A DNA stretch of 64,000 bases from Spirosoma terrae. Its GTDB lineage: Bacteria > Bacteroidota > Bacteroidia > Cytophagales > Spirosomataceae. A program made the translations under genes and the position numbers. Where the stretch lies: positions 85,264-149,263 of the forward strand of contig NZ_JAAFZH010000018.1 in the NCBI RefSeq assembly GCF_010435915.1, in the 5' to 3' direction. The first letter of the stretch is position 1. Every line of letters starts with the position of its first letter. The notes beneath the pieces are model-generated. The model saw only the letters and a program-made list of their open reading frames with translations, was not told the DNA's origin and did not search any database. Shown piece by piece: positions 52,288 to 60,870 of this stretch.

Positions 52288-52731
52288 ATGAAAAAATTAT
52301 TGTTCATCAGCGCGATTGTTCTGCTATCCGCTGCGTCATTTGCTCAACAGCCTGCAGATCAAATCATAGGAATCTGGGAAACTACCGATTCAGAGGTGAA
52401 ATTGAAATTCAATATCTATAAATCAGGAGAAAGCTATTTTGGGAAGCTGTTATATGCCTCAACGATGTATGAGACTGATGGCAAAACGCCCAAAAAAGAC
52501 ATTAAAAATCCCGATAAAAGTTTACGGAGCAGATCGCGCTTGAATATCGTAAACATTAATAACCTTATCTATAACGATGGCGACTATTCAGGTGGAACGT
52601 TGTATAACCCCGACAGTGGTGATACGTATCGTCTGAAAGCAAAAATGATAAGTAAAAATAACGTAGAGTTTCGCGGCTATGTGGGCATTTCGCTACTTGG
52701 TAAAACCATGAAACTCAAACGAGTCCAATAA
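52288..52731 (+). CDS. DUF2147 domain secreted protein
   Basis: The 147-residue protein has a signal peptide (LLFISAIVLLSAASFAQQ) and the DUF2147 pattern: DQIIGIWETTDSEVKLKFNIYKSGESYFGKLLYA, YNDGDYSGGTLYNPDSGDTYRLKAKMISKNNVEFRGYVG, GKTMKLKRVQ. A compact periplasmic beta-sandwich is expected. Function unknown. It lies between the SDR and DoxX-like genes. Confidence 0.82.
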   Translation: MKKLLFISAIVLLSAASFAQQPADQIIGIWETTDSEVKLKFNIYKSGESYFGKLLYASTMYETDGKTPKKDIKNPDKSLRSRSRLNIVNINNLIYNDGDYSGGTLYNPDSGDTYRLKAKMISKNNVEFRGYVGISLLGKTMKLKRVQ

Positions 52732-52757
52732 ATTTATATATTCTTTCCAATCAGACG

Positions 52758-53120
52758 ATGACTAAGAGCATTATTTCGCTAGTATTACTGCTGGTGTCGG
52801 TATATCTGGCATTCAGCCACGGCTGGAGCACGTTTAACTACAAGAACAATCCCGAATCGTTGAAAGTGATGAATCAATTAGGTATCAGCGAAGCAATGAT
52901 TCCTTTTTTTGGGGGATTAACGATTTTGGTTGGCCTATTACTGCTCTTCCCTAGAACATTTTTTATTGGTAATCTGCTGAACGCCATATCCATTTTGATC
53001 ATAATGGCCTTAGCCATTCGAGCCGAAAACTTTAGAATGGCACTGATGGAAATCCCCTTTTTGATAATGCCTTTGGTGATGATTTGGTTAAGGTATCCAT
53101 TTCTTAAAAGCTCTGTTTAA
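52758..53120 (+). CDS. DoxX-like membrane protein
   Basis: The 120-residue protein has four hydrophobic helices: SIISLVLLLVSVYLAFSHG; AMIPFFGGLTILVGLLLLFP; FFIGNLLNAISILIIMALAI; IPFLIMPLVMIWLRY. The loop YKNNPESLKVMNQLGISEAM resembles DoxX/DoxD-type small membrane proteins, sometimes linked to thiosulfate or quinone metabolism. Co-occurrence with an SDR and an AraC regulator suggests a redox or quinone-stress module. The regulator's ATG follows the stop after 2 nt. Confidence 0.65.
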   Translation: MTKSIISLVLLLVSVYLAFSHGWSTFNYKNNPESLKVMNQLGISEAMIPFFGGLTILVGLLLLFPRTFFIGNLLNAISILIIMALAIRAENFRMALMEIPFLIMPLVMIWLRYPFLKSSV

Positions 53121-53122
53121 GT

Positions 53123-54031
53123 ATGACTCCAATACGATTAAAAACCATTACCGAAGCTCATCGCCTTCTTGGTTTACCCAGCCCTGAACACCCACTAATA
53201 AGCATTTTGAATTATGCCGATTTGAAAGTGACCGGCTTCGAAGGCGAATTAAGTGCGCTGTTTGACTTCTACTATATTTCGCTCAAAAAAGGGTTTACGA
53301 ACAAACTGTTTTACGGCCAGCAAACCTACGATTTTGATGAAGGTATGATGTATTTCGTAGCCCCCAATCAGCTATTACGTGGTGCAGGTCCAGAACCGGA
53401 CGATGATCTTTCGGGTTGGGTTTTACTGATTCACCCTGATTTATTATGGGGAACTTCGTTAGCAAAGACGATCAAAAAATATGATTTTTTTGATTACGCT
53501 GTCAACGAAGCTTTATTCCTCTCTGACAAGGAGAAAACTATTATAAATGGAATCGTAGAAAATATCAAAACCGAATATCAGAACAACATCGACAAATTCA
53601 GTCAGGATATTATCATTTCGCATATCGAGACTTTGTTGAATTATTCTGAGCGTTTTTATCAGCGACAATTTATAACCAGAAAAAAGAGTAACCACCAGGT
53701 ACTCGACCAGGTTGAGCAACTGCTGAACACCTATTTCGACGACGAGGACTTAATCTCAAAAGGCCTGCCTTCTGTTCAATATATTGCCGAATCACTAAAT
53801 ATATCCAGCAAGTATTTAGGAAGTTTATTGAAGCAGCTTACTGGCCAGACTACCCAGCAACATATCCACGAAAAACTGATCGAGAAAGCCAAAGAACGGC
53901 TCTCTACCACAAGCCTGTCAGTTTCTGAGATTGCCTATGAGCTGGGTTTTGAACACTCGCAATCATTCAGCAAATTATTTAAGACCAAAACCAATCAAAG
54001 TCCGCTGGAGTTTAGAGCCGGGTTTAACTGA
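53123..54031 (+). CDS. AraC family transcriptional regulator (paralogue B)
   Basis: The 302-residue protein has a cupin-like N-terminal half (YGQQTYDFDEGMMYFVAPNQLL, LIHPDLLWGTSLAKTIKKYDFFDYAV) and two C-terminal helix-turn-helix motifs (YIAESLNISSKYLGSLLKQLTGQ; LSVSEIAYELGFEHSQSFSKLFKTKTNQSPLEFRAG). It aligns along its whole length with the regulator at 50137-51042, about 55-60 % identical by eye. It is likely autoregulated with the SDR-DUF2147-DoxX genes upstream, from which it is separated by 2 nt. Confidence 0.88.
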   Translation: MTPIRLKTITEAHRLLGLPSPEHPLISILNYADLKVTGFEGELSALFDFYYISLKKGFTNKLFYGQQTYDFDEGMMYFVAPNQLLRGAGPEPDDDLSGWVLLIHPDLLWGTSLAKTIKKYDFFDYAVNEALFLSDKEKTIINGIVENIKTEYQNNIDKFSQDIIISHIETLLNYSERFYQRQFITRKKSNHQVLDQVEQLLNTYFDDEDLISKGLPSVQYIAESLNISSKYLGSLLKQLTGQTTQQHIHEKLIEKAKERLSTTSLSVSEIAYELGFEHSQSFSKLFKTKTNQSPLEFRAGFN

Positions 54032-54132
54032 GCCTATTGATTATATCCTGGCAGTACGTATTTCAGCCTAAAATTGCCTCAACTCTAGGCTCTCCCTGTC
54101 AATTCTCTTACTATCCCCCCGCCGACTTTTTG

Positions 54133-54140
54133 TACTTTTG
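54133..54140 (+). promoter_or_regulatory. -7 box upstream of ilvA
   Basis: TACTTTTG matches TAnnTTTG and ends 20 nt before the GTG start. The -33 region has no clear TTG. Confidence 0.45.
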
Positions 54141-54160
54141 TACAAATTCTTACGTCAGCC

Positions 54161-55426
54161 GTGGCCGATACCGAAAACATAGCAGTTACCCCTTCCCTCG
54201 ATCATATTTACGTAGCAGCCAAGCGACTTCAGGGCGTTGCAACACATACGCCCTTACAGGAAAATCTGAACCTTTCAGATCGATATGGAGCCAATATTTT
54301 CCTGAAACGCGAAGATTTACAGGTTGTTCGATCCTACAAAATTCGTGGGGCTTACAATAAGATGGCTAGTCTATCGCCCGAAGCCCTGGCGAACGGGGTT
54401 GTCTGCGCCAGCGCCGGAAACCACGCACAGGGTCTGGCTTACGCCTGTCGGAAAATGGCCGTACGTGGTACGATATTTATGCCGACCACTACGCCTAATC
54501 AGAAGGTTAAACAAGTCAAACTCTTCGGTAAGGAATATGTAGAGGTGGTTCTGGTTGGCGATACGTATGACGATGCCTTTTATGCCGCTATGGAGTTCGT
54601 ACAAACGCACGACTGTACGTTTGTACACCCTTTTGATGATTTGCAGGTCATGGAAGGCCAGGGAACGGTTGGGCTGGAAATTTTCAGAGACTCAAACGTT
54701 CAGATCGATTACCTGCTGATGGCCATTGGTGGAGGTGGGTTGGCAGCTGGTGTATCAACCGTTTTTAAGCAGTTGAGCCCCCGAACCAAACTGATTGGCG
54801 TAGAGCCGCTGGGCTCACCATCAATGAAAGTCTCGATTGACGAAGGACACGTAGTAGCACTCGACCAGATCGATAAGTTTGTGGACGGCGCGGCCGTTAA
54901 ACGGCCTGGTGATATAACGTTCGAAGTCTGTCGTAAAAACCTAGATCACGTTTTATTGATCCCCGAAGGCAAAGTCTGTACCACTATTTTACAGCTGTAC
55001 AACGAAGACGCTATTGTCGCCGAACCGGCCGGAGCACTGACGATTGCTGCTCTTGATTTCCTCAAAGATGAAATCAAAGGAAAGAACGTAGTGTGTTTGG
55101 TTAGCGGTGGCAACAACGACATTACCAGAACCGAAGAAATCAAAGAACGGTCGCTTTTATACGAAGGCCTAAAACACTATTTCATTATTCGTTTTCCACA
55201 ACGGGCTGGCGCTTTCCGCGACTTCCTGAACGTACTGGGACCCAACGATGATATTAGCCGTTTTGAATACGTTAAGAAAACCAACCGCGAAACGGGTCCG
55301 GCGGTAGTGGGTATCGAGCTAAAAAACCGAGAAGATTTTGAGCCGCTCATCCAGCGCATGCAGGACCAGAATATTGTGTTCGAATACCTGAACGATCAGC
55401 CAGACTTGTTTCAGTTTTTGGTGTAA
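54161..55426 (+). CDS. ilvA: Threonine ammonia-lyase (threonine dehydratase)
   Basis: The 421-residue PLP enzyme starts with GTG. The PLP lysine is K60 (VRSYKIRGAYNKM), the phosphate-binding loop is AIGGGGLAAGVS, and SAGNHAQGLAYAC is conserved. A single ACT-like regulatory domain forms the C-terminus (HYFIIRFPQRAGAFRDFLNVLGPNDDISRFEYVKK). It makes 2-oxobutyrate for isoleucine and is probably inhibited by isoleucine. It lies apart from the other ilv genes, separated by the AraC island upstream and by a toxin-antitoxin remnant from leuC downstream. Confidence 0.94.
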   Translation: MADTENIAVTPSLDHIYVAAKRLQGVATHTPLQENLNLSDRYGANIFLKREDLQVVRSYKIRGAYNKMASLSPEALANGVVCASAGNHAQGLAYACRKMAVRGTIFMPTTTPNQKVKQVKLFGKEYVEVVLVGDTYDDAFYAAMEFVQTHDCTFVHPFDDLQVMEGQGTVGLEIFRDSNVQIDYLLMAIGGGGLAAGVSTVFKQLSPRTKLIGVEPLGSPSMKVSIDEGHVVALDQIDKFVDGAAVKRPGDITFEVCRKNLDHVLLIPEGKVCTTILQLYNEDAIVAEPAGALTIAALDFLKDEIKGKNVVCLVSGGNNDITRTEEIKERSLLYEGLKHYFIIRFPQRAGAFRDFLNVLGPNDDISRFEYVKKTNRETGPAVVGIELKNREDFEPLIQRMQDQNIVFEYLNDQPDLFQFLV

Positions 55427-55452
55427 ATTCGTGTAACATATACCTTCACGCT

Positions 55453-55689
55453 ATGAAAAACCCAATCACAATTGACCCAGATATCCAGTTCGGCACCCCT
55501 GTCTTTACAGGAACACGAGTGCCTGTTGAATCACTATTCTGGCATTTGGAGAGCGGCATATCACTGGATACTTTTCTGGCTGACTTCCCCTCTGTTTCTC
55601 GAGAACAAGCCGTTTCTGTACTTGAGTTAGCTGGAAAAGCTCTCAGCTCAGACAAATTACTGCCACTGATTTATGAAATTGCTGCTTGA
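55453..55689 (+). CDS. DUF433 domain antitoxin-like protein
   Basis: The 78-residue protein is a typical DUF433 domain: ITIDPDIQFGTPVFTGTRVPVESLFWHLESGISLDTFLADFPSVSREQAVSVLELAGKAL. DUF433 genes are usually paired with a DUF5615 PIN-like toxin gene, whose remains overlap its end by 17 nt. In such pairs it is the antitoxin and binds DNA by a short helix-turn-helix. It may now be an orphan because its partner is frameshifted. Confidence 0.82.
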   Translation: MKNPITIDPDIQFGTPVFTGTRVPVESLFWHLESGISLDTFLADFPSVSREQAVSVLELAGKALSSDKLLPLIYEIAA

Positions 55690-56001
55690 CGAAAATCTGC
55701 CTAAAGCGTTAAAACAACATTTTCCTTCACACGATATATATATACTGTTCGTGATATGGGCTGGCAGAGTAAAAAGAATGGTGAATTACTGAAACTTATG
55801 CTAGCCGAAAGCTTCGAAGTTCTGGTAACATTCGATAAAAACTTACGTCATCAACAGAATTTTGCCAAGTATCCCATAGCAGTTCTAGTACCTAATGCCT
55901 GGGGCAATTCAATGCAGTTTCTAGAACCATTGCTTCCACAAATACACAACGCTCTTAGCAAGCCTCTCCCAACTGGAGCCACTATTGTTAGTCTGATATA
56001 A
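55673..56001 (+). pseudogene. DUF5615 PIN-like toxin with frameshift in an AT repeat
   Basis: The ATG at 55673 opens MKLLLDENLPKALKQHF, the standard DUF5615 start with the DEN active-site motif, continuing to HDIY. It then leaves frame at an ATATATATATA tract (55734-55744) and stops after 39 codons. In the other frame the sequence continues as TVRDMGWQSKKNGELL ... EVLVTFDKNLRHQQN, exactly the expected remainder, to a stop at 55999-56001. Removing two bases (one AT unit) from the tract restores a full 108-residue protein. It is therefore a recent pseudogene, a slippage-switchable gene or a sequencing error. The downstream half alone, from ATG 55756, lacks the first Asp. Confidence 0.8.
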
Positions 56002-56004
56002 GTC

Positions 56005-56874
56005 ATGCTACGTGTTCCGTCGTCTATCGAGCCGAATCAGTTTCAATCGCTAAGCATTGAACGCGCCGATGCGTCGAAAATGACGTTTGTTGCATACCGT
56101 AGCGACGTATATCCCGAACGTAACGAGGTTTTCTTCGAAGAACACGCCGTTATTGTCGTACTGGAGGGCGAGAAAAAATTCAGTTCTCCTACGCAGGATC
56201 TGCACGTTCGTAAGGGCGACATTCTGTTTTTTCAGCGCGGCTGTTATTCCATGAACGAGTCTATCGATAACAACTATCGAAGTCTCGTTTTTTTTGTCAA
56301 CGAAAAGCTACTGAAAGAATTTGTCGGACAACACCTTCCCCTATTTCAGTCCGTAGCCAATACGTTACCCGGCGACCTTATTTTATCCTTTACCGCTTCG
56401 CCAGCCTTCAATACGTTCATAGACTCGTTGCTCCCTTATTTTGGCTCCAGAACGTTGTTTTTAAACGAGCTGTTACGTCTTAAGTTTCAGGAGTTGCTGT
56501 TGCATTTACTGGAACTAGATACACAAGGCCAATTAAAATCGATTCTTCTCCACATCTACGAAGGGCAGAAAACCGATCTCGATTATCTGATGAGTACGTA
56601 TTTGCTCAAACCGTTGTCGATGAATGAACTAGCCCGACTATCGGGCCGGAGCCTATCGGCATTCAAGCGTGATTTTGAAGCTCACTTTCACACATCGCCC
56701 GGCCAATGGATACGGCAAAAGCGACTTAAACATGCTCATTTCCTGCTAAAAAATACCGATAAGAACGTATCGGAAGTAAGCATGGAAATTGGCTATGAAA
56801 GCGTATCCCATTTTATCAAAGCCTATAAGCAACAGTACGGTTTTACCCCCAAACGAGCAGCCGTAACACCGTAG
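56005..56874 (+). CDS. AraC family transcriptional regulator (ExsA-like N-terminal domain)
   Basis: The 289-residue protein has an N-terminal cupin-like domain (FFEEHAVIVVLEGEKKFSSPTQDLHVRKGDILFFQRGCYSMNE) and two helix-turn-helix motifs (LSMNELARLSGRSLSAFKRDFEAHFHTSPGQWIRQKRLKHA; VSEVSMEIGYESVSHFIKAYKQQYGFTPKRA). It belongs to a different AraC subgroup from the two regulators at 50-54 kb. It begins 3 nt after the toxin remnant. Its target is not evident. It sits between ilvA and leuC. Confidence 0.87.
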   Translation: MLRVPSSIEPNQFQSLSIERADASKMTFVAYRSDVYPERNEVFFEEHAVIVVLEGEKKFSSPTQDLHVRKGDILFFQRGCYSMNESIDNNYRSLVFFVNEKLLKEFVGQHLPLFQSVANTLPGDLILSFTASPAFNTFIDSLLPYFGSRTLFLNELLRLKFQELLLHLLELDTQGQLKSILLHIYEGQKTDLDYLMSTYLLKPLSMNELARLSGRSLSAFKRDFEAHFHTSPGQWIRQKRLKHAHFLLKNTDKNVSEVSMEIGYESVSHFIKAYKQQYGFTPKRAAVTP

Positions 56875-57132
56875 ACCCTCTGTCCGATATCGTCACTCAT
56901 AATGAGCTATTAGCCATAATTCGCGTTAACTAGCGCTGTTGTCAGCTCATTGCTGGCTGCCCCCTTCAATACGGTTTTCAAACCAAAAGAATTGAATGAA
57001 CTAAAATCGCTATTTACTGGACGAATGACGAGATTCATAATCCAAGAACATTCCGCAATTTTGTAACCTACTTTTTCTGGCATAGCGACACCAGAGAAAT
57101 TAACAACAAAGAGACTGTTATCCTCTACAACT

Positions 57133-58533
57133 ATGAGTACCGCAAAAACTCTGTTTGATAAAGTGTGGGACGCACACGTTGTTCGTCATGTTGAAGACGG
57201 ACCCGACGTACTGTTTATAGACCGTCACTTTATTCATGAAGTAACCAGCCCGGTTGCGTTTCTGGGCCTCGAAGGTCGTCAAGTGCCTGTGATGTTCTCT
57301 GGGCGTACGTTTGCCACTGCCGACCACAATACGCCAACCTTAAACCAGCATCTGCCAGTTGCTGACCCCCTGTCGGCCAACCAATTAGCGGCTCTGGAAC
57401 GTAACGCTACCAAGTATGGCATTTCTCACTGGGGTCTTGGCCATATTAAAAACGGTATTGTACACGTAGTAGGACCGGAAAATGGTATTACGCTCCCCGG
57501 CATGACCATTGTTTGTGGCGACTCTCACACATCGACACACGGTGCGTTCGGCGCTATTGCCTTTGGTATCGGTACGTCGGAGGTAGAGATGGTGCTGGCA
57601 ACGCAGTGTATTATGCAGCCCAAGCCAAAGAAAATGCGTATTACGGTCAACGGTACATTAGGAAAAGCGGTGCTACCAAAAGACGTTATTCTATACATTA
57701 TTTCGCAGATTTCGGCCAGTGGCGCCACGGGTTATTTCGTAGAGTACGCAGGCAATGTTTTCGAGGATATGAGTATGGAAGGCCGTATGACGGTCTGTAA
57801 CATGAGTATCGAAATGGGTGCTCGTGGTGGTATGATTGCTCCTGACCAAACAACGCTTGATTACCTGAAAGGTCGCGAGTTAGCTCCAAAAGGTGAGCAG
57901 TGGGATAAACTGGTTCCATATTGGGAGTCGCTCAAAACCGACGAAGGTGCTACGTTCGACGTTGATTTAACGTACGACGCGGCCGATATTGAACCTCAGA
58001 TTACGTATGGCACCAATCCTGGATTGGGAACAGGCGTAACGCATCAGATTCCGGTGGCCGGCACGGTAAAAGATGGTGCGGCCAGCTATAAAAAGTCGCT
58101 GCAGTATATGGGCTTTGCCGAAAACGAGTCTATGGTCGGTAAGCCTATCGATTTCGTTTTCCTAGGAAGCTGTACCAACGGACGTATCGAAGATTTCCGC
58201 GCGTTTGCCTCTATTGTGAAAGGCCGTAAAAAGGCCGATAACGTAACGGCCTGGCTCGTTCCTGGTTCTCATATCGTAGAAGCCCAAATTAAAGAAGAAG
58301 GCATTCTCGACATTCTGACCGAAGCAGGTTTTCAACTACGTCAGCCCGGTTGCTCGGCTTGCTTAGCCATGAACGAAGACAAGATTCCGGCAGGTAAATA
58401 CGCTGTGTCTACGTCGAACCGTAATTTTGAAGGCCGTCAGGGTCCAGGCGCCCGTACGTTGCTGGCGAGCCCGCTGGTAGCAGCCGCAGCGGCTGTCACA
58501 GGCGTAGTAACTGACCCAAGAGAATTCATTTAG
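57133..58533 (+). CDS. leuC: 3-isopropylmalate dehydratase large subunit
   Basis: The 466-residue aconitase-family subunit has KVWDAHVV at the start, GDSHTSTHGAFGAIAFGIGTSEVEMVLATQ, and the [4Fe-4S] cysteines in GSCTNGRIEDFRAFASI and PGCSACLAMN. With LeuD it isomerises 2-isopropylmalate to 3-isopropylmalate. The last codon overlaps a 13-bp inverted repeat that separates it from leuD. The 258 nt upstream hold no recognised leader or TAnnTTTG box. Confidence 0.95.
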   Translation: MSTAKTLFDKVWDAHVVRHVEDGPDVLFIDRHFIHEVTSPVAFLGLEGRQVPVMFSGRTFATADHNTPTLNQHLPVADPLSANQLAALERNATKYGISHWGLGHIKNGIVHVVGPENGITLPGMTIVCGDSHTSTHGAFGAIAFGIGTSEVEMVLATQCIMQPKPKKMRITVNGTLGKAVLPKDVILYIISQISASGATGYFVEYAGNVFEDMSMEGRMTVCNMSIEMGARGGMIAPDQTTLDYLKGRELAPKGEQWDKLVPYWESLKTDEGATFDVDLTYDAADIEPQITYGTNPGLGTGVTHQIPVAGTVKDGAASYKKSLQYMGFAENESMVGKPIDFVFLGSCTNGRIEDFRAFASIVKGRKKADNVTAWLVPGSHIVEAQIKEEGILDILTEAGFQLRQPGCSACLAMNEDKIPAGKYAVSTSNRNFEGRQGPGARTLLASPLVAAAAAVTGVVTDPREFI

Positions 58534-58587
58534 TTTACAGTTTTCGCCTAGCATCTACTGAAAACTTTGAACTAAAAACTGTAAACT
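58532..58587. repeat. Inverted repeat starting on the leuC stop codon
   Basis: AGTTTACAGTTTT (58532-58544), which includes the last two bases of the leuC TAG, pairs exactly with AAAACTGTAAACT (58575-58587). The loop holds a further GAAAACT. It fills the gap to leuD and may adjust the leuC/leuD ratio or protect mRNA ends. Confidence 0.6.
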
Positions 58588-58593
58588 TTTCCC

Positions 58594-59205
58594 ATGGCAT
58601 ACGATAAATTCACTGTATTACGTAGTACTGCCGTTCCGATGCCCATCGAGAACGTCGATACCGACCAGATTATTCCAGCCAGATTCCTGAAAGCAACTGA
58701 ACGTAAAGGTTTTGGCGATAACCTTTTCCGCGACTGGCGCTATAACAACGACGATACACCTAAAGCCGATTTCGTCCTCAACAACCCAATCTATTCAGAT
58801 GAAGGGTCGCCCCGTAAAATCTTGGTAGGCGGAAAAAACTTTGGTAGCGGCTCGAGTCGTGAGCACGCAGCCTGGGCCATTTATGACTACGGTTTTCGTT
58901 GCGTAGTATCGAGCTTTTTCGCCGATATTTTTAAAAATAACTGCCTCAATATTGGTATTCTGCCCGTTACGATAAGCCCGGAATTCGCCGATAAAATCTT
59001 TGCGGCTATCGATGCGGATCCCAACACGGAGCTGGAAGTAAACCTGCCCGAGCAAACCATTACGTTGCTGGCTACTGGCGAAAGCGAAAGCTTCAACATC
59101 AATGGCTACAAAAAGCATAACCTCACCAACGGTTATGACGATATCGATTATCTGCTTTCGATGAAGAACGAAATCGAATCATTCGCCGAAACAAGACCCT
59201 TTTAA
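58594..59205 (+). CDS. leuD: 3-isopropylmalate dehydratase small subunit
   Basis: The 203-residue swivel-domain subunit contains VDTDQIIPARFLK and KNFGSGSSREHAAWAIYDYGFRCVVSSFFADIFKNNCLNIGILPV, the canonical LeuD core. It pairs with LeuC. Length is normal. A repeat of the TATCATTC type follows before the next gene. Confidence 0.95.
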   Translation: MAYDKFTVLRSTAVPMPIENVDTDQIIPARFLKATERKGFGDNLFRDWRYNNDDTPKADFVLNNPIYSDEGSPRKILVGGKNFGSGSSREHAAWAIYDYGFRCVVSSFFADIFKNNCLNIGILPVTISPEFADKIFAAIDADPNTELEVNLPEQTITLLATGESESFNINGYKKHNLTNGYDDIDYLLSMKNEIESFAETRPF

Positions 59206-59209
59206 TTTT

Positions 59210-59290
59210 GAATGATAGAATGAGTGAATGAGTGAATAGATAGGCTGTTCTAGCCCATTCTATCATTCTATCATTCTATCATTCTGTCAT
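59210..59290. repeat. GAATGATAGAATG inverted/direct repeat between leuD and the IPMS paralogue
   Basis: GAATGATAGAATG (59210-59222) pairs with CATTCTATCATTC (59256-59268). The right side continues as tandem copies of the 8-nt unit TATCATTC (59261-59268, 59269-59276, 59277-59284). The 19-nt string at 59213-59231 also occurs at 21922-21940, so this is a dispersed family. Confidence 0.65.
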
Positions 59291-59297
59291 TAAAAAA

Positions 59298-60818
59298 ATG
59301 AAATCTCGTTATATTGAAGTTATGGACACGACACTCCGCGATGGTGAACAAACCAGCGGAGTGTCGTTTTCTGCATCCGAGAAATTGGCTTTAGCCCAGT
59401 TATTACTGACTGAAGTTAAAGTAGATCGCGTTGAAGTGGCTTCGGCACGGGTATCGGCTGGCGAACTGGAAGCCGTCCAGCAAATTACACGCTGGGCTGC
59501 CGATGCTGGCCTGCTCGACAAAATCGAAGTATTGACGTTTGTTGATGGCGATGCATCGCTTGATTGGATGCGTGCATCAGGCGCCAAGGTGATGAACCTC
59601 CTCACCAAAGGGTCGATGAATCATCTTACCCATCAACTCAAAAAGAAACCGGCCGAACATTTCGCCGACATTCAGAATCTGATTCAGAAAGCCCAGGCAT
59701 CTAATCTTCAGGTAAACGTGTATCTGGAAGACTGGAGTAATGGTATGCGTAGTTCTCCTGACTACGTGCTTCAGTTTCTGGATTTTCTTCAGACCCAGCC
59801 GATTCGTCGCGTTTTACTGCCTGATACACTCGGTGTTCTCACGCCAGCTGATACGTATTCATTTATCGACCAGTTGGTAACCCGCTACCCTGGCCTGCAT
59901 TTTGATTTCCACGCCCATAACGATTACGATCTCAGTATTGCGAACGTAATGGAAGCCATCCGGGCCGGTGCACACGGTATTCACCTGACGGTCAACGGCC
60001 TGGGCGAACGCGCCGGTAATGCACCGATGGCTAGTGCTATCGCCGTACTACGTGATTTTATGCCCGATGTAACGCTGGGCGTAGTTGAACAGTCGCTCTA
60101 CCAGGTCAGTAAGATTGTCGAAACATTCTCCGGGCTACGTATTCCTGACAATAAACCGGTTGTTGGCGATAACGTATTTACGCAAACGGCAGGAATCCAT
60201 GCCGACGGCGACAAGAAGAACAACCTGTATTTTAATACGTTGCTTCCTGAACGTTTTGGCCGTCAACGTAGCTACGCCCTGGGCAAAATGTCGGGGAAAG
60301 CGAACATTGAGAACAATCTTCGCGAATTAGGCATCCAGCTCTCAGAAGAAGATCTCAAAAAAGTAACCCAGCGGGTCATTTTGCTTGGTGATCAGAAGGA
60401 AGTAGTCACGCGTGAAGATCTTCCTTACATCATTGCCGATGTTCTGAACACGAATGCCATTGCCTCGCGGGTTGAAGTGCTTAATTACGTCTTAACGCAT
60501 TCGAAAGACCTGAAACCATCTGCTACGCTACGTGTGCGTATCGACGAAGATCAGTTTGAAGAAAATGCGCAGGGCGATGGCCAGTACGACGCTTTTATGA
60601 ATGCGCTAAAGAAGATCTACAGCAAGAAAAAACTGGTTCTTCCTGAGCTAACGGATTACGCCGTGCGTATTCCTACAGGTGGTAGAACAGATGCGCTTTG
60701 CGAAACGATTATTACCTGGAAACACAAAAAACGCGAGTTTAAAACCAGGGGGCTTGATTCTGACCAAACGGTATCGGCAATCAAGGCAACCCAGAAAATG
60801 TTGAATATTTTAGAATAA
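59298..60818 (+). CDS. 2-isopropylmalate synthase / citramalate synthase paralogue with regulatory domain
   Basis: This 506-residue protein of the IPMS/HMGL family has the metal/substrate motif DTTLRDGEQ at residues 10-18, the HFDFHAHNDYDLSIANVMEA zinc motif and NGLGERAGNAPMASAIAVL. The C-terminal part (about residues 385-506: VLNYVLTHSKDLKPSATLRVRI ... GGRTDALCETIITWKHKKREFKTRGLDSDQTVSAIKATQKML) is a LeuA-type allosteric dimer domain. Such second copies in Bacteroidota are annotated either as LeuA or as citramalate synthase (CimA). Since ilvA is present, either role is possible. It lies between leuD and leuB. Confidence 0.85.
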   Translation: MKSRYIEVMDTTLRDGEQTSGVSFSASEKLALAQLLLTEVKVDRVEVASARVSAGELEAVQQITRWAADAGLLDKIEVLTFVDGDASLDWMRASGAKVMNLLTKGSMNHLTHQLKKKPAEHFADIQNLIQKAQASNLQVNVYLEDWSNGMRSSPDYVLQFLDFLQTQPIRRVLLPDTLGVLTPADTYSFIDQLVTRYPGLHFDFHAHNDYDLSIANVMEAIRAGAHGIHLTVNGLGERAGNAPMASAIAVLRDFMPDVTLGVVEQSLYQVSKIVETFSGLRIPDNKPVVGDNVFTQTAGIHADGDKKNNLYFNTLLPERFGRQRSYALGKMSGKANIENNLRELGIQLSEEDLKKVTQRVILLGDQKEVVTREDLPYIIADVLNTNAIASRVEVLNYVLTHSKDLKPSATLRVRIDEDQFEENAQGDGQYDAFMNALKKIYSKKKLVLPELTDYAVRIPTGGRTDALCETIITWKHKKREFKTRGLDSDQTVSAIKATQKMLNILE

Positions 60819-60870
60819 TGAGAGTTCTGACGAAGCTAGTTGCTCACCCAGTCCTCTTCCTCTCCCAATC

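Noticed and set aside
57025..57066. A second possible leader peptide, MTRFIIQEHSAIL, upstream of leuC
   Set aside because: It has three Ile and one Leu, but no promoter box and no convincing terminator/antiterminator pair follows it; short Ile-rich frames are common by chance in A/T-rich spacers.
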